This document shows positions 43,687 through 52,064 of a stretch of 64,000 nucleotides of DNA, piece by piece. The translations under genes were made by a program, and so were the position numbers. A model generated the notes under the pieces. That model saw only the letters and a list, made by a program, of their open reading frames with translations. It was not told where the DNA came from and ran no database searches. The stretch's first letter is position 1; each line of letters begins with the position of its first letter. The stretch is from a virus, in the IMG/VR virus record IMGVR_UViG_3300009181_000064, positions 1 to 64,000 of that record; one strand, 5' to 3'.

Positions 43687-45000
43687 ATGTTTTTATCTGA
43701 AAACTTACAACAAAAATGGCAAGCCATTTTAGAGCACCCTGATCTTCCAGAGATCAAGGATTCATACAAGCGTGCAGTTACATCTGTATTGTTAGAGAAC
43801 CAAGAGCGTTCACTACGTGAAGAGCGTAGCGCAATGTTTGAGGCAGCTCCAGCAAACAACATTAGCGCAACAAGCGGTATTGACAAGTATGACCCGATCA
43901 TGATCGGCCTAGTACGTCGTGCAATGCCTAACCTAATGGCTTATGACATCTGCGGCGTTCAACCAATGACTGGCCCAACAGGCTTGATCTTCGCAATGCG
44001 TTCTACATATGCAGGTGCTCGTACACCTTCAACAAGAGCAGAAGCATTGTTTAATGAAGCTAATACAGCATTCTCCGGTACAGGCGTTGCACAAACACCA
44101 GCACCAGGAACTACTTTAGATCCTACAGGTACATTCACTTCCACAACTGCTGGCGGTGTAGCAACAGCAGACGCTGAAGCATTGGGTACTTCTGGTAGCC
44201 CAGCATTTAACGAAATGTCTTTCTCAATTGACAAGACAACAGTTACTGCAAAATCACGTGCATTGAAGGCTGAGTACACAGTTGAATTGGCACAAGACTT
44301 GAAGGCTATTCATGGTCTTGACGCTGAAGCAGAATTATCAAACATCTTGTCACAAGAATTTATGTTTGAAATTAATCGCGAAGTTGTTCGTACAATTTAC
44401 AAAGTTGCTAAGCCAGGTTCACCAGCTACAGCAACTGCAGGCACATTTGACTTAGACGTTGACTCTAATGGACGTTGGTCTGTTGAGCGTTTCAAAGGTC
44501 TATTGTTTAACATTGAACGTGATGCTAACCACATTGCTCAAGACACACGTCGTGGTAAAGGTAACTTCATCGTTTGCTCTGCAGACGTTGCAAGCGCATT
44601 AGCTATGTCAGGTGTTCTAGACTACACTCCAGCTTTAAGCACAAACTTAAATGTTGATGACACAGGCAACACTTTCGCAGGTGTATTGAATGGCCGTTAT
44701 AGAGTTTACATTGATCCGTATTCCAGCAACCTAGGTGCAGCAAATCAGTTCTACATGGTTGGTTATAAGGGTTCTTCTCCTTATGACGCAGGTATGTTCT
44801 ATTGCCCATATGTTCCTCTACAAATGGTTCGCGCAGTTGATCCTAACAGCTTCCAACCAAAGATTGGTTTCAAGACACGTTATGGTTTAATTGCTAACCC
44901 ATATGTTGTACAATCAGACGGTTATACAAATGATGCTGACACATTTACAGCTAACCGTAATCAGTACTATCGTCGTACACGCGTAGTGAACTTAATGTAA
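43687..45000 (+). CDS. 23: major capsid protein gp23
   Basis: A 437-aa HK97-fold capsid protein, homologue of T4 gp23 (521 aa). Typical blocks: LSENLQQKWQAILEHPDLP, IDKYDPIMIGLVRRAMPNLM, AYDICGVQPMTGPTGLIFAM, KALKAEYTVELAQDLKAIHG and DTRRGKGNFIVCSADVASAL. The T4-type cleavage by gp21 would fall near the end of the N-terminal helix (about 50-60). Codon use differs from neighbours by more frequent CGT, GGT and C-ending codons, expected for the most abundant protein. A strong AAGGAGAAAA site precedes it. Confidence 0.97.
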   Translation: MFLSENLQQKWQAILEHPDLPEIKDSYKRAVTSVLLENQERSLREERSAMFEAAPANNISATSGIDKYDPIMIGLVRRAMPNLMAYDICGVQPMTGPTGLIFAMRSTYAGARTPSTRAEALFNEANTAFSGTGVAQTPAPGTTLDPTGTFTSTTAGGVATADAEALGTSGSPAFNEMSFSIDKTTVTAKSRALKAEYTVELAQDLKAIHGLDAEAELSNILSQEFMFEINREVVRTIYKVAKPGSPATATAGTFDLDVDSNGRWSVERFKGLLFNIERDANHIAQDTRRGKGNFIVCSADVASALAMSGVLDYTPALSTNLNVDDTGNTFAGVLNGRYRVYIDPYSSNLGAANQFYMVGYKGSSPYDAGMFYCPYVPLQMVRAVDPNSFQPKIGFKTRYGLIANPYVVQSDGYTNDADTFTANRNQYYRRTRVVNLM

Positions 45001-45051
45001 TTTTTATATTAGATAAGTCGGCATTAAGATCGGCACAGTCATAGACTGTTT

Positions 45052-45080
45052 AAAAGGGGGAAGAAATTCCCCCTTTTTTT
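45052..45080 (+). terminator. strong intrinsic terminator after gp23
   Basis: AAAAGGGGGAA (45052-45062), loop GAAA and TTCCCCCTTTT (45067-45077) form an 11-bp perfect stem followed by T-run to 45080. It ends the capsid transcript. Confidence 0.95.
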
Positions 45081-45084
45081 GCCT

Positions 45085-45092
45085 TATAAATA
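45085..45092 (+). promoter_or_regulatory. T4-type late promoter downstream of gp23
   Basis: Exact TATAAATA right after the terminator, 23 bp upstream of the tube-like gene start at 45116. Confidence 0.82.
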
Positions 45093-45115
45093 TTAATGTT
45101 AGCAAAGGATGTTAA

Positions 45116-45700
45116 ATGTATACCTCAAACATAGATGTATTAGCAAACAATTATTCAGATTCTCTTCCAAAGACTTATAATTTTTTAAGACCGAACGCCT
45201 TTAAGTTCTCGGTTAAAGATTTGCCAAATACTTCTTTTACTTGTCAATCGGCAAATTTGCCACAATTGGCATTGGGATTTGCATCACAACCTACACCCTT
45301 TGTTGACGTTCCTCGTATTGGTGATAAATTGGAATTCGGAGAATTCACTATTAGATTCATTATAGCCGAAGATATGTCAAATTATTTAGAATTATATAGA
45401 TGGTTGGTAGCACTTGGATTTCCTAAAGATTATTCGCAGTTTGGACAATTTGTTAATAGTCGACCAAGTGCATTTCCAATGATCATGAATTCTAGAGGAG
45501 AGCAAGAGCTTTTGGCATACTCGGATGGTACTTTAACGATTTTAGACTCGACAAATACCCCTAAAGTAAATATAATATATAAAGACATATTCCCAGTGTC
45601 TTTAGAAGCTTTGGATTTTGATATAGCTTCGGCAAGCGTTGAATATTTTACAGCAATTGCTTCATTTAAATATACCCTGTTTGAGGTGGAGCAACTTTAA
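45116..45700 (+). CDS. 194-aa tube-like structural protein
   Basis: A strand-rich protein with NAFKFSVKDLPNTSFTCQSA, LPQLALGFASQPTPFVD and FTIRFIIAEDMSNYLELYRW, the outline of tail-tube-fold proteins, though more diverged than the other two in this window. It has its own late promoter. It may be a neck, tube or baseplate ring component; a T4 equivalent (gp3 or gp54) cannot be fixed from sequence. Confidence 0.65.
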   Translation: MYTSNIDVLANNYSDSLPKTYNFLRPNAFKFSVKDLPNTSFTCQSANLPQLALGFASQPTPFVDVPRIGDKLEFGEFTIRFIIAEDMSNYLELYRWLVALGFPKDYSQFGQFVNSRPSAFPMIMNSRGEQELLAYSDGTLTILDSTNTPKVNIIYKDIFPVSLEALDFDIASASVEYFTAIASFKYTLFEVEQL

Positions 45701-45717
45701 TTAACTATGGAGATTTT

Positions 45718-46632
45718 ATGGCAAATAATAAAACTGGATTGAAAAACATTCCAAAAATTCCGGTACCAAAATTTAACAAACCGGTATCAACCTCAGCTGC
45801 CCCAGCAGCACCAGAAGGCGCACAACCCCAACCAGGTCAATTGCAAATTAATATTGATGAATTGCGTAAAGAAAAAATCTTTGTTGCAACACCATGTTAT
45901 GGTGGTATGTTAACAGAGGCATATTTTAGATCAATGGTTCGTACATTGACATTCTTTAATCAACACCAAATCCCAATCGCATTTGGTACGATTGCAAATG
46001 AGTCTTTAGTTACTCGTGCTCGCAATGTGTTAGTTGCTTATTTTCTACAAAGTAATTATTCTCGTTTACTCTTTATTGATGCAGACATTGAATTCCAAGT
46101 TGAAGATGTATTGAAGTTGATTGCGCACAATAAAGAAGTTTGCGTTGGTGCATATCCTAAGAAGGGTGTTAACTGGCAACGTATTAAAGAACACGTTATA
46201 CGCAAAACTGGCGAAGAAATCTCTGATAGAGATATTGCAGCAGCAGGTTCAGATTATGCGATTAACTTTAAATTTGTTAATCGTGATATGAAACAAATTG
46301 CTATTGAAAATGGCGTAATTAAATTGCATGATGGCGCTACAGGCTTTATGATGATTAAACGTGAAGCAATTGATAAGATGATTGCTGCATATCCAGAGTT
46401 GAAGTATAACAATGATTTAAATACCCCTCCAGATTTGCAAGACTTCTTCTATGCATTCTTTGACACAATGATTGATCCTGTAGATCGTCGTTATTTGTCA
46501 GAAGATTATACATTCAGCAGACGCTGGCAAAGCATCGGCGGCGACATTTGGCTCGACCCAACAATCTCATTGAACCACTTTGGAGCATTTAACTTCCAAG
46601 GTAATCCATCACAAATTATTCAAATTGGATAA
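45718..46632 (+). CDS. GT-A fold glycosyltransferase
   Basis: A 304-aa protein. After a Pro/Ala-rich 50-residue leader comes KIFVATPCYGGMLTEAYF, then ESLVTRARNVLVAYFLQ and the metal-binding FIDADIEF (a DxD motif) at about 119-126, and a C-terminal SEDYTFSRRWQSIGGDIWLD block with NHFG. This is the pattern of a GT-A glycosyltransferase using a nucleotide sugar and a divalent metal. It sits in a late-promoter region next to capsid genes, so it may modify virion proteins or, less likely, DNA. Confidence 0.78.
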   Translation: MANNKTGLKNIPKIPVPKFNKPVSTSAAPAAPEGAQPQPGQLQINIDELRKEKIFVATPCYGGMLTEAYFRSMVRTLTFFNQHQIPIAFGTIANESLVTRARNVLVAYFLQSNYSRLLFIDADIEFQVEDVLKLIAHNKEVCVGAYPKKGVNWQRIKEHVIRKTGEEISDRDIAAAGSDYAINFKFVNRDMKQIAIENGVIKLHDGATGFMMIKREAIDKMIAAYPELKYNNDLNTPPDLQDFFYAFFDTMIDPVDRRYLSEDYTFSRRWQSIGGDIWLDPTISLNHFGAFNFQGNPSQIIQIG

Positions 46633-46635
46633 TCA

Positions 46636-47076
46636 ATGAAATTATCTGACCTGCAGGAACTGTGGGCAGATGATTGTAAGATTGACGAAACAAATCTTGG
46701 ACATGAATCTGCTCGCACCCCTACTTTACATTCTAAGTATTTAAATTTTTTAACATCTACTCGGCTTAATTTACGTAAGGCTGAGTCTGACTACTTAAAC
46801 CTTCGCCGCAAAAAGTACAAATATTTCAGAGGAGAAATGACTCAACTGGAATTAACTGACGAAGGCTGGAATCAATGGCAAGGTAACAAACCATTAAAGA
46901 ATGAAATGGATGAATTTCTTCAGGTGGATCCAGACTTAATTATCCTACAAGATAAAATTGAGTATTTTAAAACTGTCATGTATCAGCTTGAACAAATTAT
47001 TAGATCATTGAATAGTAGAACATGGGATATTAAAAATAGTATTGAATGGACTAAATTCACAAACGGTTTAATGTAA
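46636..47076 (+). CDS. uvsY: recombination mediator UvsY
   Basis: A 146-aa homologue of T4 UvsY (137 aa), which loads UvsX recombinase on gp32-coated DNA. The N-terminus LQELWADDCKIDETNLG and the centre KAESDYLNLRRKKYKYFRGE are diagnostic; the C-terminal helix LEQIIRSLNSRTWDIKNSIE gives oligomerisation. It lies upstream of uvsW, overlapping by one base, as in T4. Confidence 0.95.
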   Translation: MKLSDLQELWADDCKIDETNLGHESARTPTLHSKYLNFLTSTRLNLRKAESDYLNLRRKKYKYFRGEMTQLELTDEGWNQWQGNKPLKNEMDEFLQVDPDLIILQDKIEYFKTVMYQLEQIIRSLNSRTWDIKNSIEWTKFTNGLM

Positions 47077-48560
47077 TGTCTGATATAAGAATAAGAAAAA
47101 AGAACGAAGTATACTTAAATGTTGATGCTGAACCTTCAATTGCTCAAGAATTGAACGATCACTTTTCATTTGAGGTTCCTGGTGCAAAATTTCACCCTCT
47201 TTATAGATCAAAGATGTGGGATGGTCGCGTGAGACTTTTTTCGATGTTCTCAAAAGAGTTATATGTTGGGTTAAAAGACTACGTAGAACATTTTGCCAAA
47301 GAGCGTGATTATACTGTAGATTATTCTGAATATGTTCATACTGCTGACCCATGCACTCTTGAAGAAATAAAAGAGTTTGTAAAAGAACTTAACATTGGGT
47401 CAAAGGGCGAACCTCTCGAAATGAGAGATTATCAGATTGATGCTGTTTACAAAGCAATTAGTGACGGCAGACGTTTGTTATTATCCCCTACTGGTTCGGG
47501 AAAATCATACATCATTTATTGCGTAATGCGTTGGCATGAAAAATATAGTAGACGTCAATTAATTTTAGTCCCTACTACTTCGCTTGTTGAACAAATGTAT
47601 TCTGATTTTCAAGATTACTCTTGTTTAAATGGTTGGAAAACATCTAATCATTGTCATCGCATCTACGGCGGCCATGAAAAATCTAATGAGTATGATGTTG
47701 TTATTAGTACTTGGCAATCGTTATATAAGTTACCTAAAAAATTCTTTGATGATTTTCAGGCAATTTATGGAGATGAAGCGCATTTGTTTAAAGCCAAATC
47801 ACTAACAGGTATTCTAAATAAATGCCCCGGTGCTCCTTATCGTATAGGTACTACTGGAACATTAGATGGAACGCAGACACATAAGTTAGTTCTTGAAGGA
47901 TTATTTGGTCCCGTTTATAAAGTTACTACAACTAAGAAACTTATTGCGAATAAAACTTTAGCTGACCTGCAAATATATAATTTAATATTAGATTATTCGG
48001 ATGAGATTAAAAAGGCACTTAAAGGAAAGACATATCAAGAAGAAATGGATTTTCTAGTACAGCATGAACCTCGGAATAAATTTATTCGTAATTTGACTCT
48101 AAAGCAAGAAGGCAATAGTCTTGTCCTATTTCAGTATGTGGAAAAACACGGTAAAAATCTATATCAAATGATTAATGATAAAGCTGAAAATCGAAAGGTG
48201 TTTTTTGTTTATGGCGGGACAGATACGGAACAAAGAGAACAAATTCGAGCATTGACAGAGAAGGAGAATAATGCTATAATAGTAGCATCATATGGAACTT
48301 TCTCAACAGGTATAAATATTAAAAACCTACATAATATTATTTTTGCATCTCCTTCTAAATCTCGAATTAGAAATTTACAATCGATTGGCAGGGGATTGAG
48401 AACAAGTGAAACTAAAAGTAGTTGTACCTTATATGATATAGGCGATGATTTGACTTGGAAGTCTAAAAAGAATTATACTTTATTACACATGATAGAACGA
48501 ATCAAAATCTATAACGATGAACATTTTGAATATAAACTAATAAAAGTAACCCTACAATGA
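47076..48560 (+). CDS. uvsW: UvsW ATP-dependent helicase
   Basis: A 494-aa homologue of T4 UvsW, an SF2 helicase that acts on branched DNA and R-loops and helps the switch from origin to recombination-dependent replication. Walker A LSPTGSGKS lies at about residue 137, DEAH-box YGDEAHLF at about 232, and motif VI QSIGRGLR near the C-terminus. The N-terminal domain has GAKFHPLYRSKMWDGRVRLF. A perfect sigma70 promoter for downstream genes lies inside it (48252-48280). Confidence 0.95.
   Translation: MSDIRIRKKNEVYLNVDAEPSIAQELNDHFSFEVPGAKFHPLYRSKMWDGRVRLFSMFSKELYVGLKDYVEHFAKERDYTVDYSEYVHTADPCTLEEIKEFVKELNIGSKGEPLEMRDYQIDAVYKAISDGRRLLLSPTGSGKSYIIYCVMRWHEKYSRRQLILVPTTSLVEQMYSDFQDYSCLNGWKTSNHCHRIYGGHEKSNEYDVVISTWQSLYKLPKKFFDDFQAIYGDEAHLFKAKSLTGILNKCPGAPYRIGTTGTLDGTQTHKLVLEGLFGPVYKVTTTKKLIANKTLADLQIYNLILDYSDEIKKALKGKTYQEEMDFLVQHEPRNKFIRNLTLKQEGNSLVLFQYVEKHGKNLYQMINDKAENRKVFFVYGGTDTEQREQIRALTEKENNAIIVASYGTFSTGINIKNLHNIIFASPSKSRIRNLQSIGRGLRTSETKSSCTLYDIGDDLTWKSKKNYTLLHMIERIKIYNDEHFEYKLIKVTLQ
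48252..48280 (+). promoter_or_regulatory. consensus sigma70 promoter inside uvsW
   Basis: TTGACA 48252-48257, 17-bp spacer, TATAAT 48275-48280, all inside the uvsW reading frame, about 280 bp upstream of the 138-aa gene and gp55. It would give these two genes early expression independent of the late promoters. Confidence 0.7.
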
Positions 48561-48973
48561 ACCAATCATATAAACTATTAAAACTTAATACAGGTGACGA
48601 TATAGTTTGTAAAACTGAAGAAAATTTATCATTAAAAGATAAGGAAAGTATTTTCGTACAGGACCCCATGGTGCTTGATCAAATTAGAGTACCTTATGGA
48701 TCTGGTATAATGGAATCTTATACTTTATCTCCTTGGATGGCAATGACCGAAGATACTTTTTATGAAATACCTGTACGTTATATTATTGTAGCTGCGGATA
48801 TTAAAGAAAATCTTAAAGATAATTATATAAAGTATGTACAAAATCGCAAAGAAGCAGAACTAAATGCAGAATGCGAAGATAAAGAAGAATCTGATAACTC
48901 TGAAATTGAAAAAGACCCTAACTATGAAAACAGCCAAAGCACCATTAAACGTCGCGGAAAACTTGTCCACTAA
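48557..48973 (+). CDS. 138-aa hypothetical protein (possible Sm-like fold)
   Basis: The N-terminal 80 residues (YKLLKLNTGDDIVCKTEENL, PWMAMTEDTFYEIPVRYIIV) are strand-rich and look like the Sm/LSm-like small proteins of T4-like phages, which may bind RNA; this is a weak resemblance. The C-terminus is charged and disordered. It overlaps uvsW by 4 bp and gp55 by about 50 bp. Confidence 0.6.
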   Translation: MNQSYKLLKLNTGDDIVCKTEENLSLKDKESIFVQDPMVLDQIRVPYGSGIMESYTLSPWMAMTEDTFYEIPVRYIIVAADIKENLKDNYIKYVQNRKEAELNAECEDKEESDNSEIEKDPNYENSQSTIKRRGKLVH

Positions 48974-49523
48974 ACCTAAGATGCAGGTGTCATCCCATTA
49001 TGTTGACAACAAAAAATTCTTACAAGCATTAATAGACTATCGACAAAGTGTAGTTGACGCAGCCGCAAAAGGTGAAGAACCTCCGATTGTTTCAAAATAC
49101 ATAGGAGAATGCTTTATTAAGATTTCAACCCATCTTTCATACAAATCTAATTTTATTAATTATACCTTTAAAGATGATATGATATCCGATGGTATTGAAA
49201 ATTGTTTAACGGCGGTTGTTAAATTTGATCCTGCAAAATCTTCAAACCCGTTTGCTTATTATACACAAGTTATCTATTTTGCATTCATTAGACGTATCCA
49301 AAAAGAAAAGAAACAACAAGCAACCAAATACAAGCTAATTGAGAATATGGATATTGATGCTTTAATTTCTCAAGAACAAGATGGTGAATTTGGTTCGCAA
49401 TTCTTAGATTATCTAAAACGACAAATGGATACTATTGATATTGAAAAACGGGTAATGAATATTCCGAAAAAGGCTAAAAAAGTTCGAGATGATATCGAAA
49501 ATCCGCTTGACCTTGATGACTAA
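48924..49523 (+). CDS. 55: late-transcription sigma factor gp55
   Basis: About 199 aa; a homologue of T4 gp55 (185 aa), the sigma factor that reads TATAAATA late promoters with gp33 and the clamp. Core blocks: YVDNKKFLQALIDYRQSVVD, FKDDMISDGIENCLTAVVKF, NPFAYYTQVIYFAFIRRIQK and KEKKQQATKYKLIENM, matching the sigma region 2-like part of T4 gp55. The start is uncertain: ATG 48924 (MKTAKAPLN) or ATG 48981 (MQVSSHYVDN), the latter lying just after the previous gene and closer to T4 length. T4 gp55 ends in SLDFLYE for clamp binding; here the end is ENPLDLDD, so this contact differs. Confidence 0.85.
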   Translation: MKTAKAPLNVAENLSTKPKMQVSSHYVDNKKFLQALIDYRQSVVDAAAKGEEPPIVSKYIGECFIKISTHLSYKSNFINYTFKDDMISDGIENCLTAVVKFDPAKSSNPFAYYTQVIYFAFIRRIQKEKKQQATKYKLIENMDIDALISQEQDGEFGSQFLDYLKRQMDTIDIEKRVMNIPKKAKKVRDDIENPLDLDD

Positions 49524-49535
49524 ACACTATATAAT
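49507..49535 (+). promoter_or_regulatory. near-consensus sigma70 promoter for queE
   Basis: TTGACC 49507-49512, 17-bp spacer, TATAAT 49530-49535, overlapping the end of gp55, about 26 bp before queE. It starts the deazaguanine/sugar island. Confidence 0.8.
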
Positions 49536-49561
49536 ATGTAGTATAAATTCTCGGAGATATG

Positions 49562-50431
49562 ATGGCAAAATTGAAAATATCAGAACTATTTTATAGTATT
49601 CAGGGCGAAGGTAGATACATGGGAGTTCCTTCTGTGTTCTTAAGAACATTTGGTTGCAACTTTACTTGCGACGGATTTGGAATGACAAAGGGTGAAAAGA
49701 GTAATGAAAGAAATGTTATTGCAATTAAAGCTGATAGTTTTACTACCTATAAAGATCTTCCTCTTGTTCATACAGGTTGCGACTCTTATGCTTCTTGGGA
49801 TCCTCGGTTTAAGCATCTTAGCCCTGTACTCTCTACTGATAGCATTACCGATACAATTATGGATATACTACCGCACAAGAGGTGGGAAGACGAACATCTT
49901 GTAATCACAGGCGGTGAACCTTTATTAGGTTGGCAAAAACAATATCCTGAATTATTAGATAATGAAAAGATGTTAGGGTTAAAAGAACTAACATTTGAGA
50001 CAAATGGCACCCAACCGCTAACGCCTGAGTTTAAACAATATCTCCTAAATTGGACATTGAGTAATAAAAATAGATCAAATAAAAGAGGTCGTGATACTTT
50101 AACATTTTCAGTCTCTCCTAAATTATCTGTATCCGGTGAAAAATGGGAAGATGCAATTTGTCCTGAAATTGTTGCAGGATATGAATGGTGCGGATATACT
50201 TATCTTAAATTTGTAATTGCTTCACCCCAAGATGCGGAAGAAGCAGAGGAAGCAGTAAATGCATATCGTAAAGCTGGTTTTACGGGTCCTGTTTATCTTA
50301 TGCCTCTTGGTGGCACTGAGCAGTTGTACTCTATTAATAATAGGAATGTTGCAGAACTCGCAATGCGAAAAGGTTGGAGATACTCAGATAGACTCCAAAT
50401 TCCATTGTTTAAAAACGCATGGGGAACATAA
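49562..50431 (+). CDS. queE: 7-carboxy-7-deazaguanine synthase QueE
   Basis: A radical SAM enzyme (about 289 aa) that turns 6-carboxytetrahydropterin into 7-carboxy-7-deazaguanine, third step of the preQ0 pathway. ISELFYSIQGEGRYMGVPSVF and the cluster region RTFGCNFTC are diagnostic; GGEPLLGWQKQYPEL, FETNGTQPL and TFSVSPKLS follow. Two cluster cysteines (32 and 36) are in CNFTC, but the third appears at about residue 73 in TGCDSY after a 36-residue insertion. ATG 49562 has GGAG five bases upstream and is preferred over ATG 49559. It overlaps the next small gene (TAATG). Confidence 0.9.
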   Translation: MAKLKISELFYSIQGEGRYMGVPSVFLRTFGCNFTCDGFGMTKGEKSNERNVIAIKADSFTTYKDLPLVHTGCDSYASWDPRFKHLSPVLSTDSITDTIMDILPHKRWEDEHLVITGGEPLLGWQKQYPELLDNEKMLGLKELTFETNGTQPLTPEFKQYLLNWTLSNKNRSNKRGRDTLTFSVSPKLSVSGEKWEDAICPEIVAGYEWCGYTYLKFVIASPQDAEEAEEAVNAYRKAGFTGPVYLMPLGGTEQLYSINNRNVAELAMRKGWRYSDRLQIPLFKNAWGT

Positions 50432-50628
50432 TGTCAAATAGTGCTTTAAATCAAGTTACCACATATGGCATCAATGCTACTGATAAACATATGGATGGGT
50501 TTTATCAATTTTCATATAAACAAAAATTGTATGAAGTAATGTGGGAAGCACAACGGCAATTAAGTCGATGTGACACATTCGTAGGTGAGGAAGAATGGGT
50601 TGCTGAAAGTCTCCCAAAATATAAATAA
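50431..50628 (+). CDS. 65-aa hypothetical protein
   Basis: A small ORF that overlaps the queE stop by one base (TAATG). It is charged and aromatic (QFSYKQKLYEVMWEAQRQLS, then FVGEEEWVAESLPKYK), with no signal or known motif. It is co-translated with queE and lies before folE, so it may serve the same pathway. Unrecognised. Confidence 0.62.
   Translation: MSNSALNQVTTYGINATDKHMDGFYQFSYKQKLYEVMWEAQRQLSRCDTFVGEEEWVAESLPKYK
50620..50627 (+). promoter_or_regulatory. possible late promoter before folE
   Basis: TATAAATA occurs at the end of the 65-aa ORF, about 61 bp before folE. It is an exact T4 late match but overlaps coding sequence (KYK codons), so chance is possible. Confidence 0.35.
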
Positions 50629-50688
50629 TAATGTTACACAACGGTAACAAATTTCAATTATCATATCCGAGTTAGGAAGGATTCTAAA

Positions 50689-51375
50689 ATGTCATATAAC
50701 AAAACAAAATGCGACCCCGAGTTGGGTCTTAAAGTTCACGAACATCTAGTTAAAGTAGGAGTTGAAACTCCTATTAAAGAGACTGGGCAAGTGATTGATC
50801 GTAAGGGCAAGATCGATGTAATCGAATCTTTATTTACAGATATCATGAAAACACTTGGGCTTGATCTTACAGATGATAGTCTAATTGACACGCCTAAGCG
50901 TGTTGCTAAGATGTATGTGAATGAAATCTTTTGGGGACTCGATTATGAGGCTTTCCCTAAATGCACAACTGTTAATAACAAAATGCATTATAATGAAATG
51001 GTTGTAGAACGTAATGTTAATGTACAATCTAATTGTGAGCATCACTTCGTTGTAATTGATGGATTGGCAACTGTAGCATATGTTCCTAAGCAACGAGTGT
51101 TGGGTCTAAGTAAAATTAATCGTATTGTTGAATATTTCAGCAAACGACCACAGATTCAAGAACGCCTAACAGAACAAATTTTCCATACACTACAGTTTAT
51201 TCTTGATACTGAAGATGTTGCTGTATTGATTGATGCACAACACTATTGTGTTAAATCTAGAGGTGTTGAAGATACAGGAAGTTCTACAGTCACCGTTCGC
51301 TTAGGTGGCGGATTTAAAAATCACCCAGAAGTAAGAAACGAGTTTTATCAGATTGCAAGACAAGGATGTAAATGA
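50689..51375 (+). CDS. folE: GTP cyclohydrolase I (FolE)
   Basis: A 228-aa enzyme making 7,8-dihydroneopterin triphosphate from GTP, the first step to preQ0 (and folate). The zinc/active-site motif NCEHHF (C116, H118, H119), QRVLGLSKINRIVEYFSKRP, QERLTEQIFHTLQ and the second zinc Cys187 in AQHYCVKSRGV are all present. It has a ribosome site (GGAAGGA) after a 60-bp gap. Together with queE and queD it forms the phage deazaguanine pathway. Confidence 0.95.
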   Translation: MSYNKTKCDPELGLKVHEHLVKVGVETPIKETGQVIDRKGKIDVIESLFTDIMKTLGLDLTDDSLIDTPKRVAKMYVNEIFWGLDYEAFPKCTTVNNKMHYNEMVVERNVNVQSNCEHHFVVIDGLATVAYVPKQRVLGLSKINRIVEYFSKRPQIQERLTEQIFHTLQFILDTEDVAVLIDAQHYCVKSRGVEDTGSSTVTVRLGGGFKNHPEVRNEFYQIARQGCK

Positions 51376-51881
51376 CAGTTAATGTAATGGTTGACTTGGA
51401 AACAATGTCAACAAGATCGCATGCAGCTATTTGTTCAATCGGTGCAGTAAAATTTGAAGGCAGTAAAATTATAGATACATTTTACTGCACCGTTGACCTT
51501 GCTAGCTGTAAAGAAGCCGGGTTACATATTTCCAAGGATACTGTTGAATGGTGGTCTAAACAAAATAAAGAAGCATTGCGAGAATTAACTAAAAATAATA
51601 TCTCATTACAAGAAGCTCTTGATAAATTTGAGTTATGGTTTGGCCCTAAGAGTTTACCTATTTGGGGCAACGGTGCAGTATTTGACAATACTATTTTAGG
51701 CAATGCGTATTTTATTACAGGCAGAGAACCGCCTTGGAAATGCTGGGATGATAGATGTTATCGTACCGCTAAAGCAATGTTTAATTGGATTCCGACAGAC
51801 GATCGCCAAGGCACCTACCATAACGCATTAGATGATGCTATGCATCAGACAAAACACCTAATTAAAATTCTTGGGGATTAA
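51372..51881 (+). CDS. DEDDh 3'-5' exonuclease (Rv2179c-like)
   Basis: A 169-aa DnaQ-fold exonuclease. Exo I is MVDLETMSTRSHAAICSIGA (D8, E10), exo II lies around GNGAVFDNTILGNAYF, and exo III is HNALDDAMHQTKHLI (the DEDDh His and Asp). The form resembles Rv2179c/exonuclease VIII-like phage nucleases that act on RNA or DNA. It overlaps folE by 4 bp; its job in this island is not clear. Confidence 0.82.
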   Translation: MTVNVMVDLETMSTRSHAAICSIGAVKFEGSKIIDTFYCTVDLASCKEAGLHISKDTVEWWSKQNKEALRELTKNNISLQEALDKFELWFGPKSLPIWGNGAVFDNTILGNAYFITGREPPWKCWDDRCYRTAKAMFNWIPTDDRQGTYHNALDDAMHQTKHLIKILGD

Positions 51882-52064
51882 ATGACAAATGTCCAGCAAC
51901 GAATGGAAGAATTGATTAGACCAATCGATCAACAAATTTATATGTGCGACGATAGGCGAGATTTATTAATGTTTAATTGCGCAATGTTACAACGAGTTAA
52001 AGAAGTATTTGATTTGTTAGTGGGTGAAGAAGGTCGCAAGAATATGTTTAAAGATTTAGTATGA
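51882..52064 (+). CDS. 60-aa hypothetical protein
   Basis: A short helical ORF (MEELIRPIDQQIYMCDDRRD, then LLMFNCAMLQRVKEVFDLLV) placed without gap after the exonuclease and overlapping the glycosyltransferase by 4 bp. The tight spacing supports expression. No motif recognised. Confidence 0.6.
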   Translation: MTNVQQRMEELIRPIDQQIYMCDDRRDLLMFNCAMLQRVKEVFDLLVGEEGRKNMFKDLV

